This document shows, piece by piece, positions 1 through 5,566 of a DNA stretch of 6,902 nt (position 1 is its first letter; each line of letters begins with the position of its first letter). The notes under the pieces were generated by a model that was given only the letters and a program-made list of their open reading frames with translations, was not told where the DNA came from and ran no database searches. The position numbers were made by a program, and so were the translations under genes. This DNA comes from an uncultured Clostridia bacterium (GTDB lineage: Bacteria; Bacillota; Clostridia; HGM11514): NCBI GenBank assembly GCA_902478725.1, contig CABSMD010000139.1, positions 1 to 6,902 of the forward strand, given 5' to 3'.

Positions 1-48
1 CAGGGAAAAGATTTTGATCGCCGTGTTGGTTTTAAAGAACTTCATCAT
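1..48 (-). CDS. cdaR: CdaR (YbbR-family) regulator, N-terminal fragment
   Basis: The first 16 codons are visible and read MMKFFKTNTAIKIFSL; the gene continues past position 1. The short basic N-terminus (K3, K6, K12) leading into a hydrophobic stretch matches the start of YbbR/CdaR proteins, which have one N-terminal membrane anchor and extracytoplasmic YbbR repeats and modulate the diadenylate cyclase CdaA. The ATG at 48-46 overlaps the cdaA TGA at 47-45 as ATGA, so translational coupling is likely. A purine-rich AGGGGG lies about 8 nt upstream. A second ATG follows at once (45-43), so the start could be one codon later. The assignment rests mainly on gene order (cdaA then cdaR is a very common Firmicute pair) and on the short N-terminus; the YbbR repeats themselves are outside the window. 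Confidence 0.75.
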   Translation of the reverse strand, partial: MMKFFKTNTAIKIFSL

Positions 49-893
49 TTCTTTTTCCCCCTTCGCTTGAGCAGATTTTTGGGGTTCCTGCTCTTTTGCA
101 CTTCGGGGTGCAAAGCGCGCACCAACAGCTTGCGCAGGCTGTCAGGCGTGAGATGACGGGTCAGCTTACCGCTTTCGGCAAACGAAATAGTCCCCGTCTC
201 CTCGGAAACAATTGCAACCACCGCATCCGAATTTTCGGTGATCCCGATTCCGGCACGGTGCCTGGTGCCAAGCTCACTGCTCAAATCCTCGTTCTGGGTC
301 AGCGGCAGGAAGCAGGCCACCGCCTTGATGGTATTGTCACGGATCACGACAGCACCGTCATGAAGCGGTGTATTCGGTACAAAAATATTTACCAGAAGCT
401 CCCGGCTCACCAATGATTCCAATGGAATGCCGGTGCGGATAATATCGCTGATCTTAGTTTCGCGTTCCAATACGATCAGAGCGCCGGTCCTGGTCTTTGA
501 AAGTGCTTCGCAGGCCGCGCACACCTCGTCAATGGTGTTTTGTGTACTCTGGTTTTCCTGATCGTCTACATTCACCGTAAAACCAAATTTGCTGCGGCCG
601 ACCTTTTCCAACGCCCGGCGCAGCTCAGGCTGGAACACCACCAGCAGCGCTACGACGCCCACCTGCATGGTGTTTTTCAGTACAAAATAAATCGTATTCA
701 GCTGTAACCATTGGCTTAGCTGCATAATGATGACCACAACGATGATCCCCTTGATCAGCTGTTCCGCCCTGGTTTCTTTTACGAGCATAATCAAAAGATA
801 TATTGCATACGCCACCAGCAATATATCGAAAATATCCATAATACGGAAGTATTCGGTGATTGGTATATTGATTTTTTGAAACAGCGATTCCAA
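45..893 (-). CDS. cdaA: Diadenylate cyclase CdaA (c-di-AMP synthase)
   Basis: Membrane-bound diadenylate cyclase that condenses two ATP into c-di-AMP, a messenger controlling potassium and osmolyte balance and cell-wall homeostasis in Firmicutes. The 282-residue protein has three hydrophobic segments near residues 21-38, 48-60 and 68-88, then the conserved FQPELRRALE (87-96), then a DAC domain. Both signature motifs are present: DGA at 179-181 (in LHDGAVV) and RHR at 211-213 (in GTRHRAG). The C-terminus is a basic tail (KRRGKKK). The start is TTG at 893-891: it has GGGGGTGA 6 nt upstream and gives the usual family length of about 270-285. The first internal ATG (M19, just before the first membrane segment) has no such site. 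The gene overlaps cdaR by 4 nt and diverges from glgB. glmM, often third in this operon, would lie outside the window. Confidence 0.97.
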   Translation of the reverse strand: MESLFQKINIPITEYFRIMDIFDILLVAYAIYLLIMLVKETRAEQLIKGIIVVVIIMQLSQWLQLNTIYFVLKNTMQVGVVALLVVFQPELRRALEKVGRSKFGFTVNVDDQENQSTQNTIDEVCAACEALSKTRTGALIVLERETKISDIIRTGIPLESLVSRELLVNIFVPNTPLHDGAVVIRDNTIKAVACFLPLTQNEDLSSELGTRHRAGIGITENSDAVVAIVSEETGTISFAESGKLTRHLTPDSLRKLLVRALHPEVQKSRNPKNLLKRRGKKK

Positions 894-899
894 GCCAGC

Positions 900-907
900 T
901 CACCCCC
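900..907 (-). promoter_or_regulatory. cdaA ribosome binding site
   Basis: On the - strand this reads GGGGGTGA, 6 nt before the TTG at 893. It decides the start in favour of TTG over the later ATG at codon 19. The glgB site has a similar GGGGTGG form, also before a TTG. Confidence 0.75.
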
Positions 908-938
908 GTCTGTCCTGATTTAAAAGCATACGTAAATT

Positions 939-967
939 ATTATACCGCTTTTTTTCTCATTTGTCAT
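939..967 (-). promoter_or_regulatory. Sigma-A-type promoter for cdaA-cdaR
   Basis: On the - strand the -35 box is ATGACA (967-962, five of six consensus bases) and the -10 box is a perfect TATAAT (944-939), with a 17-nt spacer. Transcription would start near 932 and give a leader of about 38 nt before the TTG at 893. A small inverted repeat (ATTATT 966-971, AATAAT 981-986) covers the upstream edge of the -35 box and could bind a regulator, though such short AT-rich repeats are common by chance. Confidence 0.75.
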
Positions 968-1032
968 TATTTTTATGCAGAATAATATTACTTTTCTATT
1001 ACAAATTTTTTACCTGAAACAGGACGAATTAA

Positions 1033-1061
1033 TTGTATTTTTAACCAGAACGTGATACAAT
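1033..1061 (+). promoter_or_regulatory. Sigma-A-type promoter for the glg operon
   Basis: A -35 box TTGTAT (1033-1038) and a -10 box TACAAT (1056-1061) are separated by exactly 17 nt. A TG dinucleotide one base before the -10 box (TGATACAAT) makes it an extended -10 promoter. The start point would be near 1068, leaving an untranslated leader of about 155 nt before glgB. The sequence upstream (about 983-1020) is AT-rich and could act as an UP element. No convincing CcpA cre site was seen near it. Confidence 0.7.
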
Positions 1062-1155
1062 GTAAGCAACTGAGAAATGGAATGGTCTGACTGAAATTAT
1101 TATAGGGTGAAATTGATAAAAAATACCATCAAAATACACGTTATATTTTGAAAAT

Positions 1156-1178
1156 CATATGCATAGGCTATCTATATG
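1156..1178. repeat. Imperfect palindrome in the glgB leader
   Basis: A 23-nt inverted repeat centred on G1167. CATAT (1156-1160) pairs with ATATG (1174-1178) and ATAG (1163-1166) with CTAT (1168-1171). The two intervening positions per arm are one G-T wobble and one C-C mismatch, so nine of eleven positions match as Watson-Crick pairs. The length and near-perfect symmetry suit a dimeric repressor operator just downstream of the predicted transcription start. As RNA it would form only a weak AU-rich hairpin. Function is inferred from symmetry alone. Confidence 0.4.
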
Positions 1179-1206
1179 CCTTTTATCAGGAGGCAAAAGT
1201 AACTAT

Positions 1207-1216
1207 AAAGGGGTGG
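1207..1216 (+). promoter_or_regulatory. glgB ribosome binding site
   Basis: AAAGGGGTGG lies 6 nt before the TTG at 1223. It decides the start: the frame stays open upstream to a TTG at 1148, but that codon has no ribosome site, and the extra 25 residues have no counterpart in branching enzymes that I can recognise. Confidence 0.75.
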
Positions 1217-1222
1217 ACAGCA

Positions 1223-2158
1223 TTGACAAATGACAAAACAGCAGGTTATACGGTGGATGAGCGTATGTTCTGCGATGGCGCCCACTTTACCTCGTACCGC
1301 TTTTTAGGAAGCAGGGTGTGTAAAAATGGCGTCTGCTTTACCGTCTGGGCCCCGCACGCGAAAGCAGTATCTGTCGTAGGGGATTTTAACGGCTGGGACG
1401 AGGAGGCCGATCCGATGTCCAGCCACAATGGATTTTGGTCCTGTACGGTCGAGAGGATTTCTCAAGGAACAGTTTACAAATACTGGATCAAACCACAAAC
1501 AGGAAAAGCACTGATGAAGGCCGACCCATACGCCTTCTTTGGCGAGCTACGCCCCCATACCGCGTCCGTGGTCTATGACGTGTCAAATTTTTTATGGTCG
1601 GATGAGGGATGGATGTCCAATCGAACAGAGCAATATGACAAGCCCCTCAATATCTACGAGCTACATATTGGGTCGTGGCGTACCGACGAGGCGGGAAGGT
1701 TTCTGAACTATAGCGAGATTGCGGACAGGTTAATCCCCCACCTTCGCCAGTATCACTATACCCATGTGGAGATCATGCCGGTTTCGGAGCATCCCTTTGA
1801 CGGTTCATGGGGGTATCAGACGACCGGCTATTACGCAGTGACCAGCCGTTACGGAACCCCCTATGATTTTAAATGCTTTGTAGAGAAGCTCCATCTGGCC
1901 GGGTTTGGAGTCATCACCGACTGGGTGCCGGGGCATTTTTGCAAGGATGCCCACGGACTGTACCGGTTTGACGGCTCCTATCTGTATGAATGTGAAAACG
2001 AGAAACTGCGTGAAAATCACGGCTGGGGGACGGCGCACTTTTATTTTTTAAAAAAAAAGAAGTGCACTCCTTCCTCATTTCAAACGCCTTTTTCTGGTTT
2101 GATATTTATCATGTCGACGGCATCCGGGTGGACGCGGTCTCAAACATGCTGTATTTAA
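1223..2158 (+). CDS. glgB: GlgB N-terminal reading frame (CBM48 plus region I)
   Basis: If ribosomes do not change frame, translation from the TTG at 1223 gives 311 residues. The first 279 are genuine GlgB: CBM48, linker, the EIMPVSEHPFDGSWGYQ segment, TSRYGTPYDF and region I DWVPGHF. The last 32 (from about 2060 to the TAA at 2156-2158) are out-of-frame residues with no GlgB likeness. This product lacks the nucleophile, the acid/base glutamate and the region IV His-Asp pair, so it cannot be an active branching enzyme. It could still bind glucan through its CBM48 if stable. Confidence 0.6.
   Translation: MTNDKTAGYTVDERMFCDGAHFTSYRFLGSRVCKNGVCFTVWAPHAKAVSVVGDFNGWDEEADPMSSHNGFWSCTVERISQGTVYKYWIKPQTGKALMKADPYAFFGELRPHTASVVYDVSNFLWSDEGWMSNRTEQYDKPLNIYELHIGSWRTDEAGRFLNYSEIADRLIPHLRQYHYTHVEIMPVSEHPFDGSWGYQTTGYYAVTSRYGTPYDFKCFVEKLHLAGFGVITDWVPGHFCKDAHGLYRFDGSYLYECENEKLRENHGWGTAHFYFLKKKKCTPSSFQTPFSGLIFIMSTASGWTRSQTCCI
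2035..2065 (+). other. Slippery A9G run inside an inverted repeat, at the glgB frame break
   Basis: Six T (2044-2049), nine A (2050-2058) and a G lie where the glgB frame changes. In the incoming frame the codons are TTA AAA AAA AAG, which creates the heptamer A_AAA_AAG (2053-2059), the same -1 shift heptamer used in E. coli dnaX. GCACTT (2035-2040) pairs with AAGTGC (2060-2065); a T-G wobble, a T-A pair, one A-A mismatch and four more T-A pairs extend the stem inward, with TTAAA (2048-2052) as the loop. A run of nine A is also long enough for RNA polymerase slippage. No clear Shine-Dalgarno-like stimulator lies 10-14 nt upstream; the nearest G-run (2025-2029) is 23 nt away. No strong stem was seen just downstream. 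Confidence 0.65.
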
Positions 2159-3126
2159 ACTACGGCAAAGGGGAGGATTTTGACATCCGCAACAAAAACG
2201 GCGGATTTGAAAATATTGAGGCGATCGAATTTTTGAAAAAACTCAACAAAGCGGTATTTGAGCACTTCCAAAACCCATTGATGATCGCTGAAGAATCCTC
2301 CGCCTGGCCGCTTGTGACCAAGCCGGATTATCTGGGGGGACTGGGATTTAACTACAAATGGAACATGGGCTGGATGAACGACATGCTGCAATATATGTCG
2401 CTGGACCCCTATTTTCGCAAATACAACCACCGGCTGATTACCTTTTCGTTCATGTACGCATTTTCCGAAAACTATATCCTGCCCATCTCGCACGACGAGG
2501 TGGTACACGGCAAAAAATCGCTGGTGGATAAAATGCCGGGCACCTATGAACAAAAATTTGCCAACGCCCGGCTGTTCGCAGCGTATATGATGGCGCATCC
2601 CGGCAAAAAGCTGCTGTTCATGGGCAGCGAAATCGCTCAGTTTACCGAATGGGACTATGGCAAATCAGTAGAGTGGGAGCTGCTTTCCTATCCCGCGCAT
2701 GACAGTTATGCAAGCTATGTCCGGGAGCTCAACGCCCTTTACCAAAGCGAACCGGCCTTTTGGGAGCTTGACCACAGCTACGAGGGCTTTGACTGGATCG
2801 ACCACAGCAACTATCAAGAAAGCCTGATCTCCTTTTTACGAAAGAGCAAGAATGCAGAAAATTTTTTGATTTTCGTGTTCAATTTTACCCCTGTCCCGCA
2901 CCCAAACTATCCAGTCGGGATTGACCGCTTCACCGATTACGTTGAAATTTTTAACAGCGACGCGAAACGCTTTGGCGGAGGCGGCATGATAAATGAGGGG
3001 CTTATCGAACCGAAGGCAGGGGAATACAATGACCGCAACTTCCATATTAAAATCGACGTGCCTCCATTGGGCGCTTGTATATTGAAACCAAGGTTTAACC
3101 ATACCACAAAAAAGATAGGCAGGTGA
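2062..3126 (+). CDS. glgB: GlgB C-terminal reading frame (regions II-IV and C domain)
   Basis: This is the second half of the branching enzyme, in the -1 frame relative to the first half. GlgB likeness begins at GAA 2059 (EVHSFLISNAFFW) and runs to TGA 3124-3126. It contains the nucleophile motif RVDAVSNMLY, IAEESS, the GGLGFNYKWNMGWMND segment, SHDEVVHGKKS and LLFMGSEIAQ. The first possible start, GTG at 2062, is preceded by A-run sequence with no real ribosome site, and it lies inside a conserved helix of the barrel. Independent initiation is therefore unlikely; this stretch is best read as the continuation of the upstream frame. The same TGA forms part of the glgC ribosome site. Confidence 0.6.
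   Translation: MHSFLISNAFFWFDIYHVDGIRVDAVSNMLYLNYGKGEDFDIRNKNGGFENIEAIEFLKKLNKAVFEHFQNPLMIAEESSAWPLVTKPDYLGGLGFNYKWNMGWMNDMLQYMSLDPYFRKYNHRLITFSFMYAFSENYILPISHDEVVHGKKSLVDKMPGTYEQKFANARLFAAYMMAHPGKKLLFMGSEIAQFTEWDYGKSVEWELLSYPAHDSYASYVRELNALYQSEPAFWELDHSYEGFDWIDHSNYQESLISFLRKSKNAENFLIFVFNFTPVPHPNYPVGIDRFTDYVEIFNSDAKRFGGGGMINEGLIEPKAGEYNDRNFHIKIDVPPLGACILKPRFNHTTKKIGR
3121..3126 (+). promoter_or_regulatory. glgC ribosome binding site overlapping the glgB stop
   Basis: AGGTGA contains the glgB stop TGA and lies 6 nt before the glgC ATG at 3133. Ribosomes finishing glgB therefore terminate on the glgC ribosome site, which favours translational coupling. If most ribosomes on glgB stop early at 2158 because of the frame break, glgC would lose this coupling. 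Confidence 0.6.
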
Positions 3127-3132
3127 AGGTTC

Positions 3133-4287
3133 ATGGTAAAAAAAGAAATGATGGCACTCATTCTGGCAGGGGGACAGGGTAGCCGCTTAGGTGCGCTTAC
3201 CAAGAATGTCGCGAAACCCGCGGTCGCCTTTGGCGGCAAGTACAAGATCATTGATTTTGTACTCAGCAATTGTTCCAACTCCGGTATCGACACCGTAGGG
3301 GTTTTGACCCAATATAAGCCGCTGGATTTAAACGCCCATATCGGGATCGGTACGCCGTGGGACCTCGACATCCACCACGGCGGGGTGAGTATATTGCCCC
3401 CTTATATGGACGAGAAGGTTGGCACCTGGTACAAGGGCACCGCAAACGCGGTGTATCAGAATCTCGGCTATCTGGATCGTTACGATCCGGAATATGTCCT
3501 GATCCTCTCCGGTGACCATATTTATAAAATGGATTATAGCAAAATGCTTAAGTATCACAAGGAAAAAGAGGCGGACGCGACCATCGCCGTGATCGACGTC
3601 ACCGTCGAGGAGGCCAAGCGGTTTGGGATTATGAATACCAACGCTGACGGCCGGATCATTGAATTTGAGGAAAAGCCCAAAAAGCCGAAAAGCACTCTGG
3701 CTTCTATGGGCGTATACATCTTTAACTATAAAACCTTAAAGCGTTTTCTGATCGACGACGAGGCGGACGGAGAAAGCGCGCATGATTTTGGGAAAAACAT
3801 CATTCCCGCCATGTTAACCAGCTTTCAAAAGTTGTATACCTACCGGTTTGAGGGCTACTGGCGGGATATTGGGACGATCGAGAGCATCTGGGACACCAAT
3901 ATGGATCTGATCCGCCCGGACAACGACTTGGACCTGTTCAGCGACAGTTGGAAGATCTATACCAAGAGCAGCGACCTGCCGCCGCAGCATGTCGGGCCGA
4001 CTGCCAAGATCAGCAATTCCTTGATCTCAGAAGGATGTCAGATTCATGGCACGGTGGAAAACTCAATCATTTTTCCCGGCGTGACGATATTGGAAAACAG
4101 TCTGGTCAGGGATTCGATCATTATGTCCGACACCGTGATTGAAAGCGATGTTGCTATCCGCAAAGCGATACTCTGTAACCACGTTCTTGTCCACAGCAAA
4201 AACGAGATCGGTGACGGCGAGAGCATCGAGGTGGTAGAGGAAGACAGCGAGATCGCCTCGGACAGCTACGCAAAAGCGGTAGGATAA
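3133..4287 (+). CDS. glgC: Glucose-1-phosphate adenylyltransferase GlgC (catalytic subunit)
   Basis: Makes ADP-glucose and pyrophosphate from glucose-1-phosphate and ATP, the committed and usually regulated step of bacterial glycogen synthesis. The 384-residue length is normal for Firmicute GlgC. The N-terminal Rossmann-like nucleotidyltransferase domain carries the pyrophosphorylase loop GGQGSRL (13-19), [10 protein letters not shown] (33-42), GTANAVYQN (102-110), the metal-binding region [10 protein letters not shown] (126-135), the glucose-1-phosphate-binding EEKP (179-182), GVYIFN (193-198) and YWRDIGT (242-248). From about 290 on, short turns such as [12 protein letters not shown] fit the left-handed beta-helix C domain, which mediates oligomer contacts and allostery. 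All key motifs are intact, unlike the paralogue glgD that follows. The ATG at 3133 is supported by AGGTGA at 6 nt, and glgB ends 6 nt upstream. Confidence 0.97.
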   Translation: MVKKEMMALILAGGQGSRLGALTKNVAKPAVAFGGKYKIIDFVLSNCSNSGIDTVGVLTQYKPLDLNAHIGIGTPWDLDIHHGGVSILPPYMDEKVGTWYKGTANAVYQNLGYLDRYDPEYVLILSGDHIYKMDYSKMLKYHKEKEADATIAVIDVTVEEAKRFGIMNTNADGRIIEFEEKPKKPKSTLASMGVYIFNYKTLKRFLIDDEADGESAHDFGKNIIPAMLTSFQKLYTYRFEGYWRDIGTIESIWDTNMDLIRPDNDLDLFSDSWKIYTKSSDLPPQHVGPTAKISNSLISEGCQIHGTVENSIIFPGVTILENSLVRDSIIMSDTVIESDVAIRKAILCNHVLVHSKNEIGDGESIEVVEEDSEIASDSYAKAVG

Positions 4288-4358
4288 GAACAATGCTATA
4301 CAAAAATACGCGCGTCTTGGAGCAAAATGTTCTTTGGCGCCAGAAATGGTGAGGAAGT
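4288..4358 (+). other. glgC-glgD spacer with a weak interrupted inverted repeat
   Basis: The 71-nt gap opens, right after the glgC stop, with GAACA (4288-4292), which can pair with TGTTC (4328-4332). After an asymmetric internal loop, TGCT (4294-4297) can pair with AGCA (4321-4324). A perfect 8-nt palindrome TGGCGCCA follows at 4335-4342. There is no U-run after either structure, so this is not a terminator, and no good internal promoter was seen. It may affect mRNA stability or have no function. Confidence 0.3.
4348..4354 (+). promoter_or_regulatory. glgD ribosome binding site
   Basis: GGTGAGG ends 4 nt before the ATG at 4359. The spacing is short but usable, and it supports this ATG; the protein then begins MAKNYMAILNL, as expected for GlgD. 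Confidence 0.55.
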
Positions 4359-5489
4359 ATGGCTAAAAATTATATGGCAATCTTAAACCTGGAGGAGAGT
4401 GAAAATGATATTCGCAGCCTGACGGCGTTCCGGCCGATCGCAACCATCCCTTTTGCCGGACGGTACCGGGTGATCGACTTTATCCTCTCCAACATTGTAA
4501 ACGCAAACATTACCAGCGTGGGCGTGTTCATCAGCAAAAATACCCGTTCCCTGGTTGACCATATCAGCACCGGAAAGCCATGGGATTTAAACCGCAAAAT
4601 CGGCGGTTTGTTTATGTTTGACCACAGCCTGATCGGTTATAAGAACTATGATGTCAAGATGTTTGGCGACAACATGGAATTTTTGCAAAAAAGCGCAACG
4701 CAGGATGTGATTATCGCCTCCTCCTATATGATCTGCAATATCGATTTGAAAGAAGTGATCGCCCAGCATGAAAAATCCGGCAATGATATCACCATCGTGT
4801 ATAACAACACCGGCAATGCCGACCGCGAATTTTTGAACTGTGCGACTTTAAACCTCGACGCCGACGGCCATGTGGTAGGCGTCAGCAAAAACATCGGTAT
4901 TTTAAAAAACGCGAATATTTGTATGGAAATATTCGTTATGAAAAAGAGCATCCTGATGAATCTGATCTACCGGGCGGTGCGCGCAGGCGATCACACCAAC
5001 TTCAATAGTTTTCTATACTCCAACCTGCATCTGTTTGCAACCGGTACATACCGGTTTGACGGTTCGGTGAAATGCATCAACTCGGTGCAGGCCTACTACA
5101 ATGCAAACATGGACATTTTGAATAATGAGGTGCGTTCCGAGCTGTTCACCCAAAACGGCATTATCTATACCAAGATCAAGGACTCCCCGCCTGCCCTCTA
5201 CGGGCAGAACTGTCAGACCGATAACTGTGTGATCGCGGACGGCAGCAGGATCGACGGCAGCGTCAAAAATTGCATCATCTCGCGGTTTGTTCGGATTGAG
5301 GAGGGCGCGGTGCTGGAAAACTGTATCATCCTGCAAGGCGCCTCGGTGCTGGCGGGCGCGAGGCTTTCCAATGTTATTGTGGAAAAGGGCGTGTCCATCA
5401 GTCAAAACACACAGATCGTCGGAACAAGCGATTTTCCGATCGTGATTGAGCGTAAAAACTACAATAACATATTCGATAACGCCATTTAG
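4359..5489 (+). CDS. glgD: GlgD, non-catalytic ADP-glucose pyrophosphorylase-like subunit
   Basis: A 376-residue GlgC paralogue. The fold is kept: PFAGRYRVIDFILSN (31-45) matches the GlgC segment at residues 32-46, GKPWDLNRKIGG (72-83) matches its PWDLD region, and the second half shows hexapeptide-like turns typical of the beta-helix (DNCVIADGSRIDGSVKN, 288-304). The catalytic parts are gone. Where GlgC has [12 protein letters not shown], GlgD reads NLEESENDIRSLT; where GlgC has SGDHIYKMD, GlgD has SSYMICNID; and no EEKP is present. In Firmicutes such as Geobacillus stearothermophilus, GlgD forms a hetero-oligomer with GlgC and changes its activity; the same role is inferred here. The location directly after glgC supports a 1:1 partnership. 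Clean start at ATG 4359, TAG stop, no frame lesions. Confidence 0.95.
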   Translation: MAKNYMAILNLEESENDIRSLTAFRPIATIPFAGRYRVIDFILSNIVNANITSVGVFISKNTRSLVDHISTGKPWDLNRKIGGLFMFDHSLIGYKNYDVKMFGDNMEFLQKSATQDVIIASSYMICNIDLKEVIAQHEKSGNDITIVYNNTGNADREFLNCATLNLDADGHVVGVSKNIGILKNANICMEIFVMKKSILMNLIYRAVRAGDHTNFNSFLYSNLHLFATGTYRFDGSVKCINSVQAYYNANMDILNNEVRSELFTQNGIIYTKIKDSPPALYGQNCQTDNCVIADGSRIDGSVKNCIISRFVRIEEGAVLENCIILQGASVLAGARLSNVIVEKGVSISQNTQIVGTSDFPIVIERKNYNNIFDNAI

Positions 5490-5496
5490 CCGGATT

Positions 5497-5533
5497 TGAC
5501 GATGCCTTTTTATTGCAGGACGCGGTATCGTCG
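5497..5533 (+). other. Intercistronic hairpin A (glgD-glgA spacer)
   Basis: TGACGATGCC (5497-5506) can pair with GGTATCGTCG (5524-5533): ten consecutive pairs, two of them wobbles, around a 17-nt loop. It begins 8 nt after the glgD stop. There is no U-tract behind it, so it is not an intrinsic terminator. A 3'-end stabilising or mRNA-processing role is plausible but inferred. Confidence 0.5.
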
Positions 5534-5542
5534 GCAATCTAT

Positions 5543-5561
5543 GCCGTCCTACATGGACGGC
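5543..5561 (+). other. Intercistronic hairpin B just upstream of the glgA ribosome site
   Basis: A perfect GC-rich stem: GCCGTCC (5543-5549) pairs with GGACGGC (5555-5561) around the loop TACAT. It ends 5 nt before the GGAG (5567-5570) of glgA. No U-run follows. An alternative hairpin, CGGCA/TGCCG (5532-5536 with 5542-5546), uses the same GCCG and excludes hairpin B, so the spacer could switch between two folds. Confidence 0.55.
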
Positions 5562-5566
5562 GGAAT

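Larger units (their letters stand above)
1068..1222 (+). promoter_or_regulatory. Long AT-rich 5' leader of glgB, no gene recognised
   Basis: This is the larger part of the 329-nt gap between the cdaA and glgB starts. It holds no convincing gene. Visible elements are two direct copies of TGAAATT (1092-1098 and 1108-1114), an imperfect palindrome (1156-1178), an orphan AGGAGG (1188-1193) with no start codon at a usable distance, and a possible small hairpin TGCCT/AGGCA (1177-1181 with 1191-1195) holding most of that AGGAGG in its loop. The true glgB ribosome site lies at the 3' end. I recognise no known riboswitch class here, and there is no GC-rich stem followed by a U-run that would mark a terminator or attenuator. 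Confidence 0.4.
1223..3126 (+). pseudogene. glgB: 1,4-alpha-glucan branching enzyme GlgB, reading frame interrupted
   Basis: GlgB (GH13) cuts alpha-1,4 chains and re-attaches them as alpha-1,6 branches in glycogen. Joining the two frames by a -1 shift at the A-run near 2058 gives about 634 residues, normal for the family. Domains: an N-terminal CBM48 (FTVWAPH 39-45, GDFNGWD 53-59), linker YELHIGSW (145-152), then the catalytic barrel. Region I is DWVPGHF (233-239), region II RVDAV with nucleophile D304, region III AEES with acid E357, region IV SHDEVVHGK with H424-D425. The spacings D304-E357 (53) and E357-D425 (68) equal those of E. coli GlgB (D405, E458, D526). A beta-rich C-terminal domain follows. 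The shift separates region I from regions II-IV. Outside the A-run there is no other lesion or sign of decay, so this may be a functional frameshifted gene, a recent mutation or a sequence error; 'pseudogene' marks only the broken frame. glgC follows after 6 nt. Confidence 0.85.

Noticed and set aside
96..416. 106-residue + strand ORF opposite cdaA
   Set aside because: It is antisense to the conserved DAC-domain coding region of cdaA, and its translation shows no recognisable motif.
1021..1080. CcpA cre operator overlapping the glg promoter
   Set aside because: I looked for the cre pattern around the promoter; the nearest candidates (around 1053 and 1062) lack the central CG and symmetric ends.
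1176..1202. 8-codon ORF with tandem AGG AGG codons
   Set aside because: The AGG pair is the orphan AGGAGG read as codons; there is no ribosome site for the ATG at 1176.
1148..1222. N-terminal extension of glgB to the TTG at 1148
   Set aside because: The frame is open, but there is no ribosome site before 1148, the DNA is AT-rich leader-like sequence, and the TTG at 1223 has a strong site.
1068..1222. c-di-AMP (ydaO-type) or other known riboswitch upstream of glgB
   Set aside because: I could not match the conserved cores of known classes, and there is no terminator or other clear expression platform.
1159..1233. 24-codon leader peptide ORF overlapping the glgB start
   Set aside because: ATG at 1159 has no Shine-Dalgarno. 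The peptide has no run of regulatory codons typical of attenuators, and an ORF this short is expected by chance.
2062..2064. Independent start of a separate C-terminal GlgB protein at GTG 2062
   Set aside because: Only the A-run precedes it, with no usable ribosome site at proper spacing, and it would begin within a conserved segment of the catalytic barrel.
5543..5566. Hairpin B as an intrinsic terminator after glgD
   Set aside because: The stem is GC-rich, but it is followed by GGAATGG rather than a T-run, and glgA follows immediately.
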